In this document: piece after piece, positions 1 through 8,438 of the stretch | Layout: every line of letters starts with the position of its first letter | Position numbering within the stretch: position 1 is the first letter of the stretch | NCBI GenBank assembly: GCA_900548485.1 | Contig: URKL01000068.1 | Span: 1 to 8,644 of the forward strand | DNA length: 8,644 bases | Direction: 5' to 3' | Source of the DNA: an uncultured Succinatimonas sp. | Lineage (GTDB): Bacteria > Pseudomonadota > Gammaproteobacteria > Enterobacterales > Succinivibrionaceae | The notes under the pieces: model-generated | Told to the model about the DNA's origin: nothing | The model's database searches: none | The model's input: only the letters and a program-made list of their open reading frames with translations | Translations under genes and position numbers: made by a program

Positions 1-392
<392 letters not shown>

Positions 393-427
393 TTATGAAA
401 TTTTTGCCTGTTGAATTTTTTTTTGTA

Positions 428-456
428 AATTTACAGCGCAAATAATCTAACTGCAA
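428..456 (-). promoter_or_regulatory. Candidate sigma-70 type promoter for gdhA (weak)
   Basis: On the minus strand there is TTGCAG (456-451), a 17-nt spacer and TAAATT (433-428). This is 3 of 6 and 4 of 6 matches to the -35 and -10 consensus. It would start transcription near 421 and give a leader of about 45 nt. In DNA this AT-rich, such matches arise easily. An alternative -10 (TATGAT, 553-548) has no convincing -35 at normal spacing. Inferred only. Confidence 0.28.
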
Positions 457-729
457 CAGAATTAGAAAAGAGCCCCAAAAAAGGGCAATGCAGGTTCTAA
501 AATGGCGCAGAAAAAAAACTTTGAGCCACCATAAAATTTAGATCACTATCATAAAAATTAACTTATTGTTTACTTTGTAATAAATTTTGGATCTATAGCG
601 TCTTATGATAGGGAATGATCAGGATCTTTTTGGTGCTTTTTCCCAAAAATAAGGCTAAATTTAACTAAAAATAAGATTTTATTTTTATTTTAATGATCAA
701 ATTTGAGGCGTAAAAATTTTTTTATTTGC

Positions 730-758
730 AAAAAAAAGCCTCCGTTTTTTACGGAGGC
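730..758 (-). terminator. Rho-independent terminator of gltBD
   Basis: Perfect 8-bp stem GCCTCCGT/ACGGAGGC (738-745 with 751-758) and a 5-nt loop, followed on the minus strand by eight T residues (737-730). It starts about 25 nt after the gltD stop. The T run lies only on the minus-strand 3' side, so it terminates leftward transcription and separates gltBD from gdhA. Confidence 0.93.
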
Positions 759-783
759 AAAAGTACCAACAGGCAATTGGATA

Positions 784-2238
784 TTATTTTTGCGACATTA
801 GGTATTCATGAACACTCTTTGCGCATTCACGACCTTCGGCGATTGCATAAACTACTAAAGATTGACCTTTACGACCGTCGCCTGAAGCAAAAACTTTAGG
901 ATTTGAAGTGCAATAAGCATTTTTTCCAGATGTAGGAGCTTGAATATTGCCACGTTTATCGGTTTCTACTTTAAATTCCTTAGCTAAATTGGCGCAAGGA
1001 TGAGAGTAACCCATAGCAATTAAAACTACATCCACATCAAGAGTGCTTTCAGTTCCAGCAATACCATCAAAATGACGACCTTCGCCCCACTTAACTTTTT
1101 GTAGTTTTAAGCTTTGCACTTTGTTATCGCCTTCAAATGCAAGAGTATTTGTTGCAAATAAACGGGTGCAACCTTCCTCTTGAGAGGTAGAGGTGCGTTT
1201 AATCTTACGCCAATCCGGCCAGACTAAAGATAGATCGACATTCTCAGGAAGTTCCTCATGATAATCTATCTGCACAACAGAGCGCGCGCCCTTTCTAATG
1301 GCAGTGCCGATGCAATCTGAGGCAGTCTCACCACCACCGATTACAGCAACTTTCTTACCTTTAACATTTATGGGGTTTTCTCCATCGCCATTGTTCTCAA
1401 GATTTTGGGCAATTAAAAATTCCAAAGCAAAGTGGATATTTTTGAGCTTGCGTCCTGGGATCTTAAGATCGCGAGGAGCCTCTGAACCAGGAGCTAAAAC
1501 TACAGCATCATAACTATTTAAAAGCTCATCGCCGCTGACTTCCTCTAAAGCATCACAACGAACACCGGCTTCTAAATCTTTTTTAGAGCCGACGATGGTT
1601 GAAGTTTTAAAGTTGATACCTTCAAGCTCTAACTGAGCGATACGTCTATCTAAGATGCCTTTTTCTAACTTGAAGTCAGGGATTCCATAGCGTAATAAAC
1701 CACCGGCTTTTTTGTTCTTTTCATAGATAGTTACGTCATGGCCTAAGCGATTGAGATTTTGTGCGCAGGCTAAGGCTGCAGGACCTGAACCTACGATAGC
1801 TATATGCTTATGGGTACGACTTTTAACTTTAATAGCTTTTACATAACCATGAGAAAAAGCATATTCAGCAATTTTTTTCTCTATAGATTTGATACCTACA
1901 GGTTGTCTATGGATACCTAAGGTACAGCCCTCCTCGCATAAACCTGGGCAGATACGACCTGTAATCTCAGGAAAGTTGTTAGTAGATGAGAGGACGTTAT
2001 AAGCCTTTTGCATTTGCTCTTCACAGACAAATTCGTTGAAATCAGGACTGTCATTGTGTAAAGGACATTGATGCATACAAAAAGGAATACCACAATCCAT
2101 GCAACGACCAGCCTGAATCTTAGCCTCTTCATCACTTAAGGTACCGATTAACTCTTTAAAGTCATGGATACGCTCAGCTATAGGTCTATGAGCAACTTCG
2201 ATCCTTTGAAATTCAATAAATCCCTTTAAAAAGCCCAT
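784..2238 (-). CDS. gltD: Glutamate synthase small (beta) subunit
   Basis: This 484-residue FAD-dependent NAD(P)H oxidoreductase feeds electrons to GltB in the cytoplasmic glutamate synthase complex. The N-terminal domain has two cysteine clusters for [4Fe-4S] centres: Cys46, 49, 54, 58 (CMDCGIPFCMHQC) and Cys97, 101, 105 (CPGLCEEGC). An FAD-binding Rossmann motif GSGPAALACA lies near 150-159, followed by AGGLLRYGIP at 178-187. The NADPH-binding motif GGGETASD is at 301-308, where the family usually has GGGDT. The closing FAD contact ASGDGRKGQSLV is at 451-462. The N-terminus (GFLKGFIEFQR) is of the Pseudomonas/Gram-positive type rather than the E. coli type. The ATG lies one base after the gltB stop, with AGGAGGT inside the end of gltB. 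The length fits the family, usually about 470-490. A strong terminator follows. Confidence 0.97.
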   Translation of the reverse strand: MGFLKGFIEFQRIEVAHRPIAERIHDFKELIGTLSDEEAKIQAGRCMDCGIPFCMHQCPLHNDSPDFNEFVCEEQMQKAYNVLSSTNNFPEITGRICPGLCEEGCTLGIHRQPVGIKSIEKKIAEYAFSHGYVKAIKVKSRTHKHIAIVGSGPAALACAQNLNRLGHDVTIYEKNKKAGGLLRYGIPDFKLEKGILDRRIAQLELEGINFKTSTIVGSKKDLEAGVRCDALEEVSGDELLNSYDAVVLAPGSEAPRDLKIPGRKLKNIHFALEFLIAQNLENNGDGENPINVKGKKVAVIGGGETASDCIGTAIRKGARSVVQIDYHEELPENVDLSLVWPDWRKIKRTSTSQEEGCTRLFATNTLAFEGDNKVQSLKLQKVKWGEGRHFDGIAGTESTLDVDVVLIAMGYSHPCANLAKEFKVETDKRGNIQAPTSGKNAYCTSNPKVFASGDGRKGQSLVVYAIAEGRECAKSVHEYLMSQK

Positions 2239-2239
2239 T

Positions 2240-5200
2240 TTAACGTACCTCCTGCAAAGCTTTTAAGGCATGGTAGTATTCCATCGGGAAGACTTTGACA
2301 AATTTTCCTAATTGCTCATCGAAATTATCAAGGATAAATTTAGCAATCTTAGAATCAGTATGTTGATAATGAGCTTCTAAGAGTTGACGAATATTGTCCT
2401 CATCTTGTAAGCCTTTATGTAAAGGTTCAAGCATATCGGCATCCTTGGCAGCAACTACATGAGAAATCTTAAAGTCACCTTTGCTTAAGTGCTTTTTAAA
2501 GCTATTGTCGCTATCGTAGATATAAGCCATACCACCGGTCATACCAGCTGCAAAGTTACGGCCTGTTTTACCTAAGACAACTACAGTACCACCGGTCATG
2601 TACTCACAACCATGATCACCACATCCCTCGCATACGGCATCAGCTCCAGAATTTCTTACGGCAAATCTCTCGCCTAAGACACCGCTAAAGCAGCAAAGAC
2701 CTGAAGTAGCGCCATAAAGACAGGTGTTTCCGGCAATAATATTATGCTGAGGATCGCCATCGAAGGCTTTGCTTTGATGTACAAAGATATGACCTCCAGA
2801 TAGCCCCTTACCTACATAGTCATTAGCTTGACCTAAGAGATCAATGGTAATGCCTTTTTGTAAGAAAGCACCTAGGCTTTGACCTGCTGTACCTGAGAGT
2901 TTAAAGGTGATGAAATCATCTTTAAGATTTTCTTTACAAGCTGCAACAATGCCTGAGATATAGGTAGCAAAAGAACGGTTGATATTGATAATCGGGGTTT
3001 CAATAGTGACAGCTTTTTTGCTAGAAATTGCTTTGTTTACACTATCCTCAAAGGCTTTATCTAAGGCTTTGTCGATATCGTGAATTTGTGAAATTTCATG
3101 ATGGCAACCCTCATTTGCTAAAGCAGGATCTTTAAAGAGAATGCGCTCAAAACTTAAATTACGAGCCTTTTCAAATTTAACTTCATCAATCTTAGTTAAA
3201 TATTCAGTGTGGCCAATTAAGTCTTCAAATTTCTTTATACCTAAAGAGGCCATAATTTCACGGACTTCACGCGCAACAAAGTGGAAGTAATGCTCTAATT
3301 GCTCAGGAGTACCGATAAATTGACGTCTTAAGTCAGGATCTTGTGTAGCAATACCGGCAGGACAGGTATTCTTCTGGCACTTACGCATGATGGTACAACC
3401 CATACATACTAAAGGTGCAGTACCAAAACCAAACTCATCGGCACCTAAGAGAGCGCCAATTACTACGTCACGACCGGTCTTAATCTGACCATCAACTTGT
3501 AAAACTACGCGAGAGCGTAATTTATTCATCACCAAGGTTTGCTGAACATCAGCTAAACCAATTTCCCAAGCTGAACCTGCATGTTTGATGGATGAGGCTG
3601 GAGCTGCACCTGTACCACCATCATGGCCAGAGATAACTATATGATCAGCTTTACATTTAGCTACACCAGCGGCAACGGTTCCGATACCGACCTCAGATAC
3701 CAATTTAACGGAGATATTGGCATGAGTATTAGCGAGTTTTAAATCATAAATTAACTGAGCTAAATCCTCAATTGAGTAGATATCGTGGTGTGGTGGCGGA
3801 GAAATTAAACCGATACCAGGTAATGAATGACGTAATTTACCAATATAGGCTGAAACCTTATGTCCAGGCAATTGACCGCCTTCACCAGGCTTAGCTCCTT
3901 GAGCTAATTTAATCTGAATTAAGTCAGCACCACTTAAATAGGAGGTGGTAACACCAAAACGACCAGAGGCTACCTGACGGGTACGCGATCTTAAGCTATC
4001 ACCCTTATGTAAAGGTAAGTCCACTAAGATATCATCGCCTAAGATTTCTTTAGTAGAGGTCTCTTTAGTGATGACGGTATCACGACGAGGATCTTCACCA
4101 CCTTCACCTGAGTTAGACATAGCACCTAAACGGTTCATGGCAATAGCCATAGTGGTATGAGCTTCAGTGGAGATAGCACCCATAGACATAGCTGAACAGG
4201 CAAAACGCTTTATAATACTTGCCTCACTTTCAACCTCATCAAGAGGGATAGCTCCTTGAGACTTAAACTCAAATAAACCACGTAGGGTCATAAGGCGCTT
4301 GCTTTGATCGTTGATAATATGGGCATATTTCTGATACTCGTGATAATCATCAGCGCGTACAGCTCGTTGTAAGCTTACTACAGCATCAGGTGTCCACATG
4401 TGCTCTTCGGCACCATATCTCCAGTTGAGATCGCCTCCATCAGATAAACTTGGATCGGATAAATTTATCTTATCAAAAGCTTGCTTATGGATCTTGACGG
4501 CCTCATTAGCAATCTCAAAAAGACCAACACCTTCAATAGGGCTTGGGGTATTGGTAAAGTATTTATCAACAAATTCTGAAGATAGACCAACAGCCTCAAA
4601 GATCTGAGCACCGATATAGGACATATAGGTACAAATACCCATCTTAGCCATAGTCTTATAAAGACCCTTATCGATAGCATGGATATAGTTATCGACATAT
4701 TTTTGAGCGCTTTGAGCATTATCAGCAAAAGCTTCAACAACTTTTAAGGCTACATAAGGATGAATTGCTTCAGCACCATAACCGCCTAAAAGGGCAAATT
4801 GATGCACAGTTCGTGCAGAGCCAGTTTCGACCACTAAACCTGTGGAAGTTCTCAAACCATGTTCAACTAAGCATAAGTGCACAGCAGAGGTTGCTAAAAG
4901 AGCAGGAATGGCCAGGTGATCGGCACTTACATTACGATCAGAGAGAATTAAGATATTGTGGCCAGTCTTAACTGCATCAATGGCAGCAGCTCTAATTGAG
5001 GCTAAACGAGCTTCAATACCATCCTTACCCCAAGAGAGAGGGTAGGTGATATCTAATTCTTTAGATCTAAATTTATTTCCTGTATATGAGGAAATATTGC
5101 GGATCTTCTCCATCTCCAGGGCATTTAAAATCGGTTGCTCTACCTCAAGACGTATAGGAGGATTATTGTCCATGATGTTAAGCAAGTCAGGACGTGGACC

Positions 5201-6826
5201 TACAAAGGAGACTAAAGAGGTTACCATTTCCTCACGAATAGGATCGATAGCCGGGTTAGTTACCTGGGCGAATAATTGTCTGAAGTAATCGTATAAAGAG
5301 CGCGGATTTTCAGATAAGACGGCCAAAGGTGCATCATTACCCATAGATAATACAGGCTCCATGCCGCTTAAAGCTTTAGGCTTTAATAAGCGCTCTACAT
5401 CTTCGCGAGTATAACCAAAGACGCGCATCAGAGATTTTGTATCTAAATTTAGATTAGAAGATGCAGGAGTTTCTTTAATATCGTTTAAACGAATTCTGAC
5501 CTTATCAATCCATTCTTGATAGGGCTTTAAGTTAGCAAGAGAGTTTTTAATCTCGCTATCGTCAATAATACGACCTTGTTCTGTATCGATTAACAGCATT
5601 CGACCTGGCTCTAAACGCCAGTTGTGCTGGATGCGGCTATCATCAATCTTTAAGGTTCCGGCCTCTGAGGCTAAGATGACTAAATCATCTTTAGTAACTA
5701 CATAACGAGCAGGGCGTAGACCATTTCTATCTAAGGTAGCACCTATTTGACGGCCATCGGTGAAGCAAACTGCAGCAGGGCCATCCCAAGGCTCCATCAT
5801 GGCTGCATAGTATTCATAAAAAGCTCTGAGCTTTTTATTCATGAGAAGATCTTTTTCCCAAGCTGAAGGGATCATCATCATGGCAGCTTGAGCTAAGGAG
5901 TAACCTGAGAGAGTTAAGAGCTCAAAGACATTATCAAAGGAAGCAGAATCAGATTGTCCTTGGAAAATTAAAGGCCATATCTTATCAAGATCTTTGCCAA
6001 ATACCGGAGAGCTAATATGCTTTTCACGAGCTAAGATCCAGTTGAAGTTACCACGTAAGGTATTGATTTCACCATTGTGAGCAATCATACGGAACGGGTG
6101 AGCTAATGACCATTGAGGGAAGGTATTAGTTGAGAAACGCTGATGAATTAAAGCAATTGCAGATACACAACGAGCATCAGCTAAGTCTTTGAAATATTCA
6201 CCTACCTGACGGGCTAATAATTGGCCCTTGTAGACAATAGTTCTAGCTGAAAATGAGGGAATATAGAATTCCTTACAGTGTTGCAATTTTAAATTTGCAA
6301 TAGCAATAGAGCAGCGTTTTCTGATGATATAGAGTTTACGCTCTAAAGCATCTGTGACTAAAACATCAGGGCTGTGGCCGACGAAGATCTGTCTTATGAC
6401 AGGCTCTTTCTCGCGGACTACCGGCGACATCGGAATATCTTTATTAAGCGGAACATCACGCCAGCCTAAAATAATTTGTCCTTCAGCTAAGATGGCACGT
6501 TCGATTTCTTCTTGACAAGCATGACGTGAGGCTTCCTCTCGAGGCAGGAAGACCATGCCAACACCATATTCACCAGGTGGAGGTAAGGAAACTCCGAGTC
6601 TGGTCATGTCATCACGATAAATCTCATCTGGTATTTGAATTAAGATACCAGCACCGTCACCTTGTAGAGGATCGGCTCCTACAGCACCACGATGAGTAAG
6701 GTTTTTAAGAACCTCTAATCCCTCTTGGACAATGCTGTGACTCTTTTGTCCTTTGATGTGTGCTATGAAGCCGACACCACAGGCATCGTGTTCATATTCG
6801 CTACGATATAAGCCTTGATTTGTCAT
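2240..6826 (-). CDS. gltB: Glutamate synthase large (alpha) subunit
   Basis: This 1528-residue subunit hydrolyses glutamine and channels the ammonia to 2-oxoglutarate, making glutamate with electrons from GltD. Domains in order: class II glutamine amidotransferase (about 16-420) with nucleophile Cys16 in HDACGVGF and the RFSTNTFPQW and HNGEIN motifs; central domain (about 470-750); FMN/synthase domain (about 820-1200) with SNSGEGGEDP, GGQLPGHKV, HHDIYSIEDL and DGGTGAAP; [3Fe-4S] ligands Cys1144, Cys1150, Cys1155 (C-x5-C-x4-C); and a C-terminal GXGXG beta-helix (about 1265-1480). I chose the ATG at 6826, with TAGGT 6 nt upstream. A TTG 33 nt further upstream is in frame but abuts the glnA terminator. 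The start implies a 15-residue propeptide to be removed before Cys16. No frameshift is visible. It is followed by gltD after one base. Confidence 0.97.
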   Translation of the reverse strand: MTNQGLYRSEYEHDACGVGFIAHIKGQKSHSIVQEGLEVLKNLTHRGAVGADPLQGDGAGILIQIPDEIYRDDMTRLGVSLPPPGEYGVGMVFLPREEASRHACQEEIERAILAEGQIILGWRDVPLNKDIPMSPVVREKEPVIRQIFVGHSPDVLVTDALERKLYIIRKRCSIAIANLKLQHCKEFYIPSFSARTIVYKGQLLARQVGEYFKDLADARCVSAIALIHQRFSTNTFPQWSLAHPFRMIAHNGEINTLRGNFNWILAREKHISSPVFGKDLDKIWPLIFQGQSDSASFDNVFELLTLSGYSLAQAAMMMIPSAWEKDLLMNKKLRAFYEYYAAMMEPWDGPAAVCFTDGRQIGATLDRNGLRPARYVVTKDDLVILASEAGTLKIDDSRIQHNWRLEPGRMLLIDTEQGRIIDDSEIKNSLANLKPYQEWIDKVRIRLNDIKETPASSNLNLDTKSLMRVFGYTREDVERLLKPKALSGMEPVLSMGNDAPLAVLSENPRSLYDYFRQLFAQVTNPAIDPIREEMVTSLVSFVGPRPDLLNIMDNNPPIRLEVEQPILNALEMEKIRNISSYTGNKFRSKELDITYPLSWGKDGIEARLASIRAAAIDAVKTGHNILILSDRNVSADHLAIPALLATSAVHLCLVEHGLRTSTGLVVETGSARTVHQFALLGGYGAEAIHPYVALKVVEAFADNAQSAQKYVDNYIHAIDKGLYKTMAKMGICTYMSYIGAQIFEAVGLSSEFVDKYFTNTPSPIEGVGLFEIANEAVKIHKQAFDKINLSDPSLSDGGDLNWRYGAEEHMWTPDAVVSLQRAVRADDYHEYQKYAHIINDQSKRLMTLRGLFEFKSQGAIPLDEVESEASIIKRFACSAMSMGAISTEAHTTMAIAMNRLGAMSNSGEGGEDPRRDTVITKETSTKEILGDDILVDLPLHKGDSLRSRTRQVASGRFGVTTSYLSGADLIQIKLAQGAKPGEGGQLPGHKVSAYIGKLRHSLPGIGLISPPPHHDIYSIEDLAQLIYDLKLANTHANISVKLVSEVGIGTVAAGVAKCKADHIVISGHDGGTGAAPASSIKHAGSAWEIGLADVQQTLVMNKLRSRVVLQVDGQIKTGRDVVIGALLGADEFGFGTAPLVCMGCTIMRKCQKNTCPAGIATQDPDLRRQFIGTPEQLEHYFHFVAREVREIMASLGIKKFEDLIGHTEYLTKIDEVKFEKARNLSFERILFKDPALANEGCHHEISQIHDIDKALDKAFEDSVNKAISSKKAVTIETPIININRSFATYISGIVAACKENLKDDFITFKLSGTAGQSLGAFLQKGITIDLLGQANDYVGKGLSGGHIFVHQSKAFDGDPQHNIIAGNTCLYGATSGLCCFSGVLGERFAVRNSGADAVCEGCGDHGCEYMTGGTVVVLGKTGRNFAAGMTGGMAYIYDSDNSFKKHLSKGDFKISHVVAAKDADMLEPLHKGLQDEDNIRQLLEAHYQHTDSKIAKFILDNFDEQLGKFVKVFPMEYYHALKALQEVR
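2247..2253 (-). promoter_or_regulatory. Ribosome binding site of gltD inside the gltB 3' end
   Basis: On the minus strand this reads AGGAGGT, a seven-base match to the anti-Shine-Dalgarno sequence, 8 nt before the gltD ATG. It overlaps the last sense codons of gltB, whose TAA is separated from the gltD ATG by a single A. This arrangement favours translational coupling. Confidence 0.88.
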
Positions 6827-6832
6827 TTTATT

Positions 6833-6837
6833 ACCTA
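6833..6837 (-). promoter_or_regulatory. Weak ribosome binding site of gltB
   Basis: On the minus strand TAGGT lies 6 nt before the ATG at 6826. It is a short match, clearly weaker than the gltD and glnA sites. It still supports this ATG over the upstream in-frame TTG at 6859, which has only the terminator stem ahead of it. Confidence 0.55.
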
Positions 6838-6857
6838 ATTGTGGTTGGTACAGATAC

Positions 6858-6884
6858 AAAAAAGGCCCTTATCTAAGGGCCTTT
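6858..6884 (-). terminator. Rho-independent terminator between glnA and gltB
   Basis: Inverted repeat AAAGGCCCTT/AAGGGCCTTT (6861-6870 with 6875-6884), 10 bp with a 4-nt loop. On the minus strand the GC core is followed by six T residues (6863-6858). It lies about 55 nt past the glnA stop and 32 nt before the gltB start. It should end most glnA transcripts. Because no clear promoter lies between it and gltB, partial read-through may supply gltBD. On the plus strand the tail is TTTCTT, so some bidirectional action is possible, but no gene reads towards it. Confidence 0.9.
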
Positions 6885-6936
6885 CTTGCATAAACGCTTG
6901 TTTTTACAAGCTATTTTTAATTTTTCCCTTAAATAT

Positions 6937-8346
6937 TTATAAGCTGTAATAAAGCTCAAACTCTACTGGGTGCGGAGTGCTACGAACGCGAGTATCTTCC
7001 TTAGCTTTAATTTCAATATAAGCATCGATGCAATCCTGAGAGAAAACACCACCTTCGAGCAGATAATCGTGATCTTCCTTAAGAGCCTTGATAGCTTCAT
7101 CTAAGCTACCGCAAACCTGCGGAATATTAGCAGCTTCCTCAGGAGGGAGGTCGTATAAGTTCTTATCCATAGCCTCACCCGGGTCGATCTTGTTCTTAAT
7201 ACCGTCAAGACCAGCCATCAACATAGCAGCGAAGGCTAAGTACGGGTTAGCGGTGCAATCTGGGAAGCGAACCTCAATGTGAGCAGTCTTCGGGTTGATT
7301 GCATAAGGAATACGGATAGAAGCTGAACGGTTAGCTGCAGAGTAAGCTAACATTAACGGAGCCTCAAAGCCCGGAACTAAACGCTTGTAGCTGTTAGTAG
7401 ACGGGTTTGTGAAAGCATTTAGGGACTTAGCGTGTTTAATGATACCGCCGATGTACCATAAAGCTTCCTGAGATAAACCACCGTAAAGGTTTCCGGCAAA
7501 TAAGTTCTTGCCATCCTTAGCAATTGACTGATGAACATGCATACCAGAGCCGTTATCACCAAAAATTGGCTTAGGCATAAAGGTTGCAGTCTTGCCGTTT
7601 TGGAAAGCAACATTCTGAACTACATACTTATAGATCTGAACTTCATCGGCCTTCTTAGTAAGGGAGTTGAATTCAGTAGCAATTTCGTTCTGGCCTGCAG
7701 TTGCAACTTCATGGTGGTGAGCTTCAATAGTTAAGCCCATCTCAGCCATAACCTTACACATCTGAGAACGGATGTCCTGTGAGGAATCAACCGGAGGTAC
7801 AGGGAAGTAACCGCCCTTAACAGCCGGACGATAACCCTTATTACCACCTTCATATTGAGTATCAGAGTTCCATGCAGCTTCGACATCATCGATTTCAACC
7901 ATGCAACCGCTTAAGTTAGATTTGAAACGGATGTCATCGAAAAGGAAGAACTCAGGTTCAGGACCGAAGTAAGCCTCATCACCGATACCAGTTGAACGTA
8001 AGTATTCTTCAGCGCGCTTGGCAACAGAACGTGGATCTCTGTCGTAACCAGTTAAGGTCTGCGGCTCTAAAATATCGCAACGAATAAGAATGGTCGGATC
8101 GGCAAAGAACGGGTCAATCTTAACAGTCTCAATGTCAGGCATTAAGATCATGTCAGACTTATCGATGCCACACCAGCCATCGATAGAAGAACCGTCGAAC
8201 ATTTTACCGCCTTCAAAAAACTTCTCGGTAATGCAAGAGATAGGCAGGGTGATGTGCTGCTCCTTACCTCTACTATCAGTAAATCTTAAGTCGGCAAAAA
8301 CTACATCATTATCTTCGATGAGCTGTTTTACGGCTGCAAAGTCCAT
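6937..8346 (-). CDS. glnA: Glutamine synthetase, class I-beta
   Basis: This 469-residue enzyme makes glutamine from glutamate, ammonia and ATP, and is the entry step of the GS-GOGAT cycle. The family forms cytoplasmic dodecamers. The length equals that of E. coli GlnA. Conserved residues seen, counting Met as 1, are Asp51 and Ser54 (MFDGSS), Glu130 and Glu132 (GPEPEFFLF), Glu213, Glu221, His270 ([10 protein letters not shown]), Arg322, flap Glu328, Arg340, Arg345, Glu358 and Arg360. The site NLYDLPPEE places Tyr398 at the known adenylylation position (Tyr397 without Met), so control by a GlnE/PII cascade is expected. His356 stands where E. coli and many relatives have an arginine near the nucleotide. 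The ATG has AGGAG 7 nt upstream. A terminator separates it from gltB. The glnL-glnG (ntrBC) pair that follows glnA in enteric bacteria is not here. Confidence 0.98.
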   Translation of the reverse strand: MDFAAVKQLIEDNDVVFADLRFTDSRGKEQHITLPISCITEKFFEGGKMFDGSSIDGWCGIDKSDMILMPDIETVKIDPFFADPTILIRCDILEPQTLTGYDRDPRSVAKRAEEYLRSTGIGDEAYFGPEPEFFLFDDIRFKSNLSGCMVEIDDVEAAWNSDTQYEGGNKGYRPAVKGGYFPVPPVDSSQDIRSQMCKVMAEMGLTIEAHHHEVATAGQNEIATEFNSLTKKADEVQIYKYVVQNVAFQNGKTATFMPKPIFGDNGSGMHVHQSIAKDGKNLFAGNLYGGLSQEALWYIGGIIKHAKSLNAFTNPSTNSYKRLVPGFEAPLMLAYSAANRSASIRIPYAINPKTAHIEVRFPDCTANPYLAFAAMLMAGLDGIKNKIDPGEAMDKNLYDLPPEEAANIPQVCGSLDEAIKALKEDHDYLLEGGVFSQDCIDAYIEIKAKEDTRVRSTPHPVEFELYYSL

Positions 8347-8353
8347 TTAGGCA

Positions 8354-8358
8354 CTCCT
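8354..8358 (-). promoter_or_regulatory. Ribosome binding site of glnA
   Basis: On the minus strand AGGAG (within CAGGAGTG) ends 7 nt before the ATG at 8346. It is a strong site and confirms the start that gives the standard 469-residue protein. Confidence 0.8.
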
Positions 8359-8409
8359 GATTAAAATTCATTAAAAAGTACGAAATGTACGTTTTCTTTG
8401 TATGGCTTA

Positions 8410-8438
8410 ATTTTGCGGTCTAACCATGATTAAGTCAA
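8410..8438 (-). promoter_or_regulatory. Candidate sigma-70 type promoter for glnA
   Basis: On the minus strand there is TTGACT (8438-8433; 5 of 6 matches), a 17-nt spacer and CAAAAT (8415-8410; 4 of 6), with an AT-rich stretch immediately upstream. Transcription would start near 8403 and give a leader of about 57 nt. This is the best promoter match I found by eye in the window, but it is untested and the DNA is AT-rich. Confidence 0.45.

Noticed and set aside
548..576. TATGAT (553-548) as the gdhA -10 element
   Set aside because: The hexamer 17 nt upstream is AAAGTA, a poor -35, and the nearest TTACAA is 21 nt away. I kept it only as a possible shared motif.
1298..1513. Plus-strand open frame of 71 codons inside gltD
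   Set aside because: It lies antisense within a fully conserved gltD domain, has no recognisable protein character and is a by-product of gltD codon use.
1917..2135. Second minus-strand frame of 72 codons inside gltD
   Set aside because: It is out of frame within the conserved cysteine-rich domain of gltD, and its translation has no family features.
4398..5288. Several 68-91 codon frames overlapping gltB on both strands
   Set aside because: All lie inside the intact gltB reading frame, with no separate ribosome sites or recognisable domains.
6827..6859. In-frame TTG at 6859 as the gltB start, adding 11 residues
   Set aside because: The TTG abuts the T run of the glnA terminator and has no ribosome site of its own. 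The ATG at 6826 has TAGGT at suitable spacing, and the extra residues do not resemble the family.
6896..6911. GCTTGT/ACAAGC hairpin as a second glnA terminator
   Set aside because: The 6-bp stem is short and is followed on the minus strand by GTTTATG, not a T run. The real terminator lies just beyond it.
7088..8350. Short frames on both strands overlapping glnA, including a plus-strand one of 86 codons at 8090-8350
   Set aside because: glnA is intact and highly conserved throughout, and these frames have no independent support.
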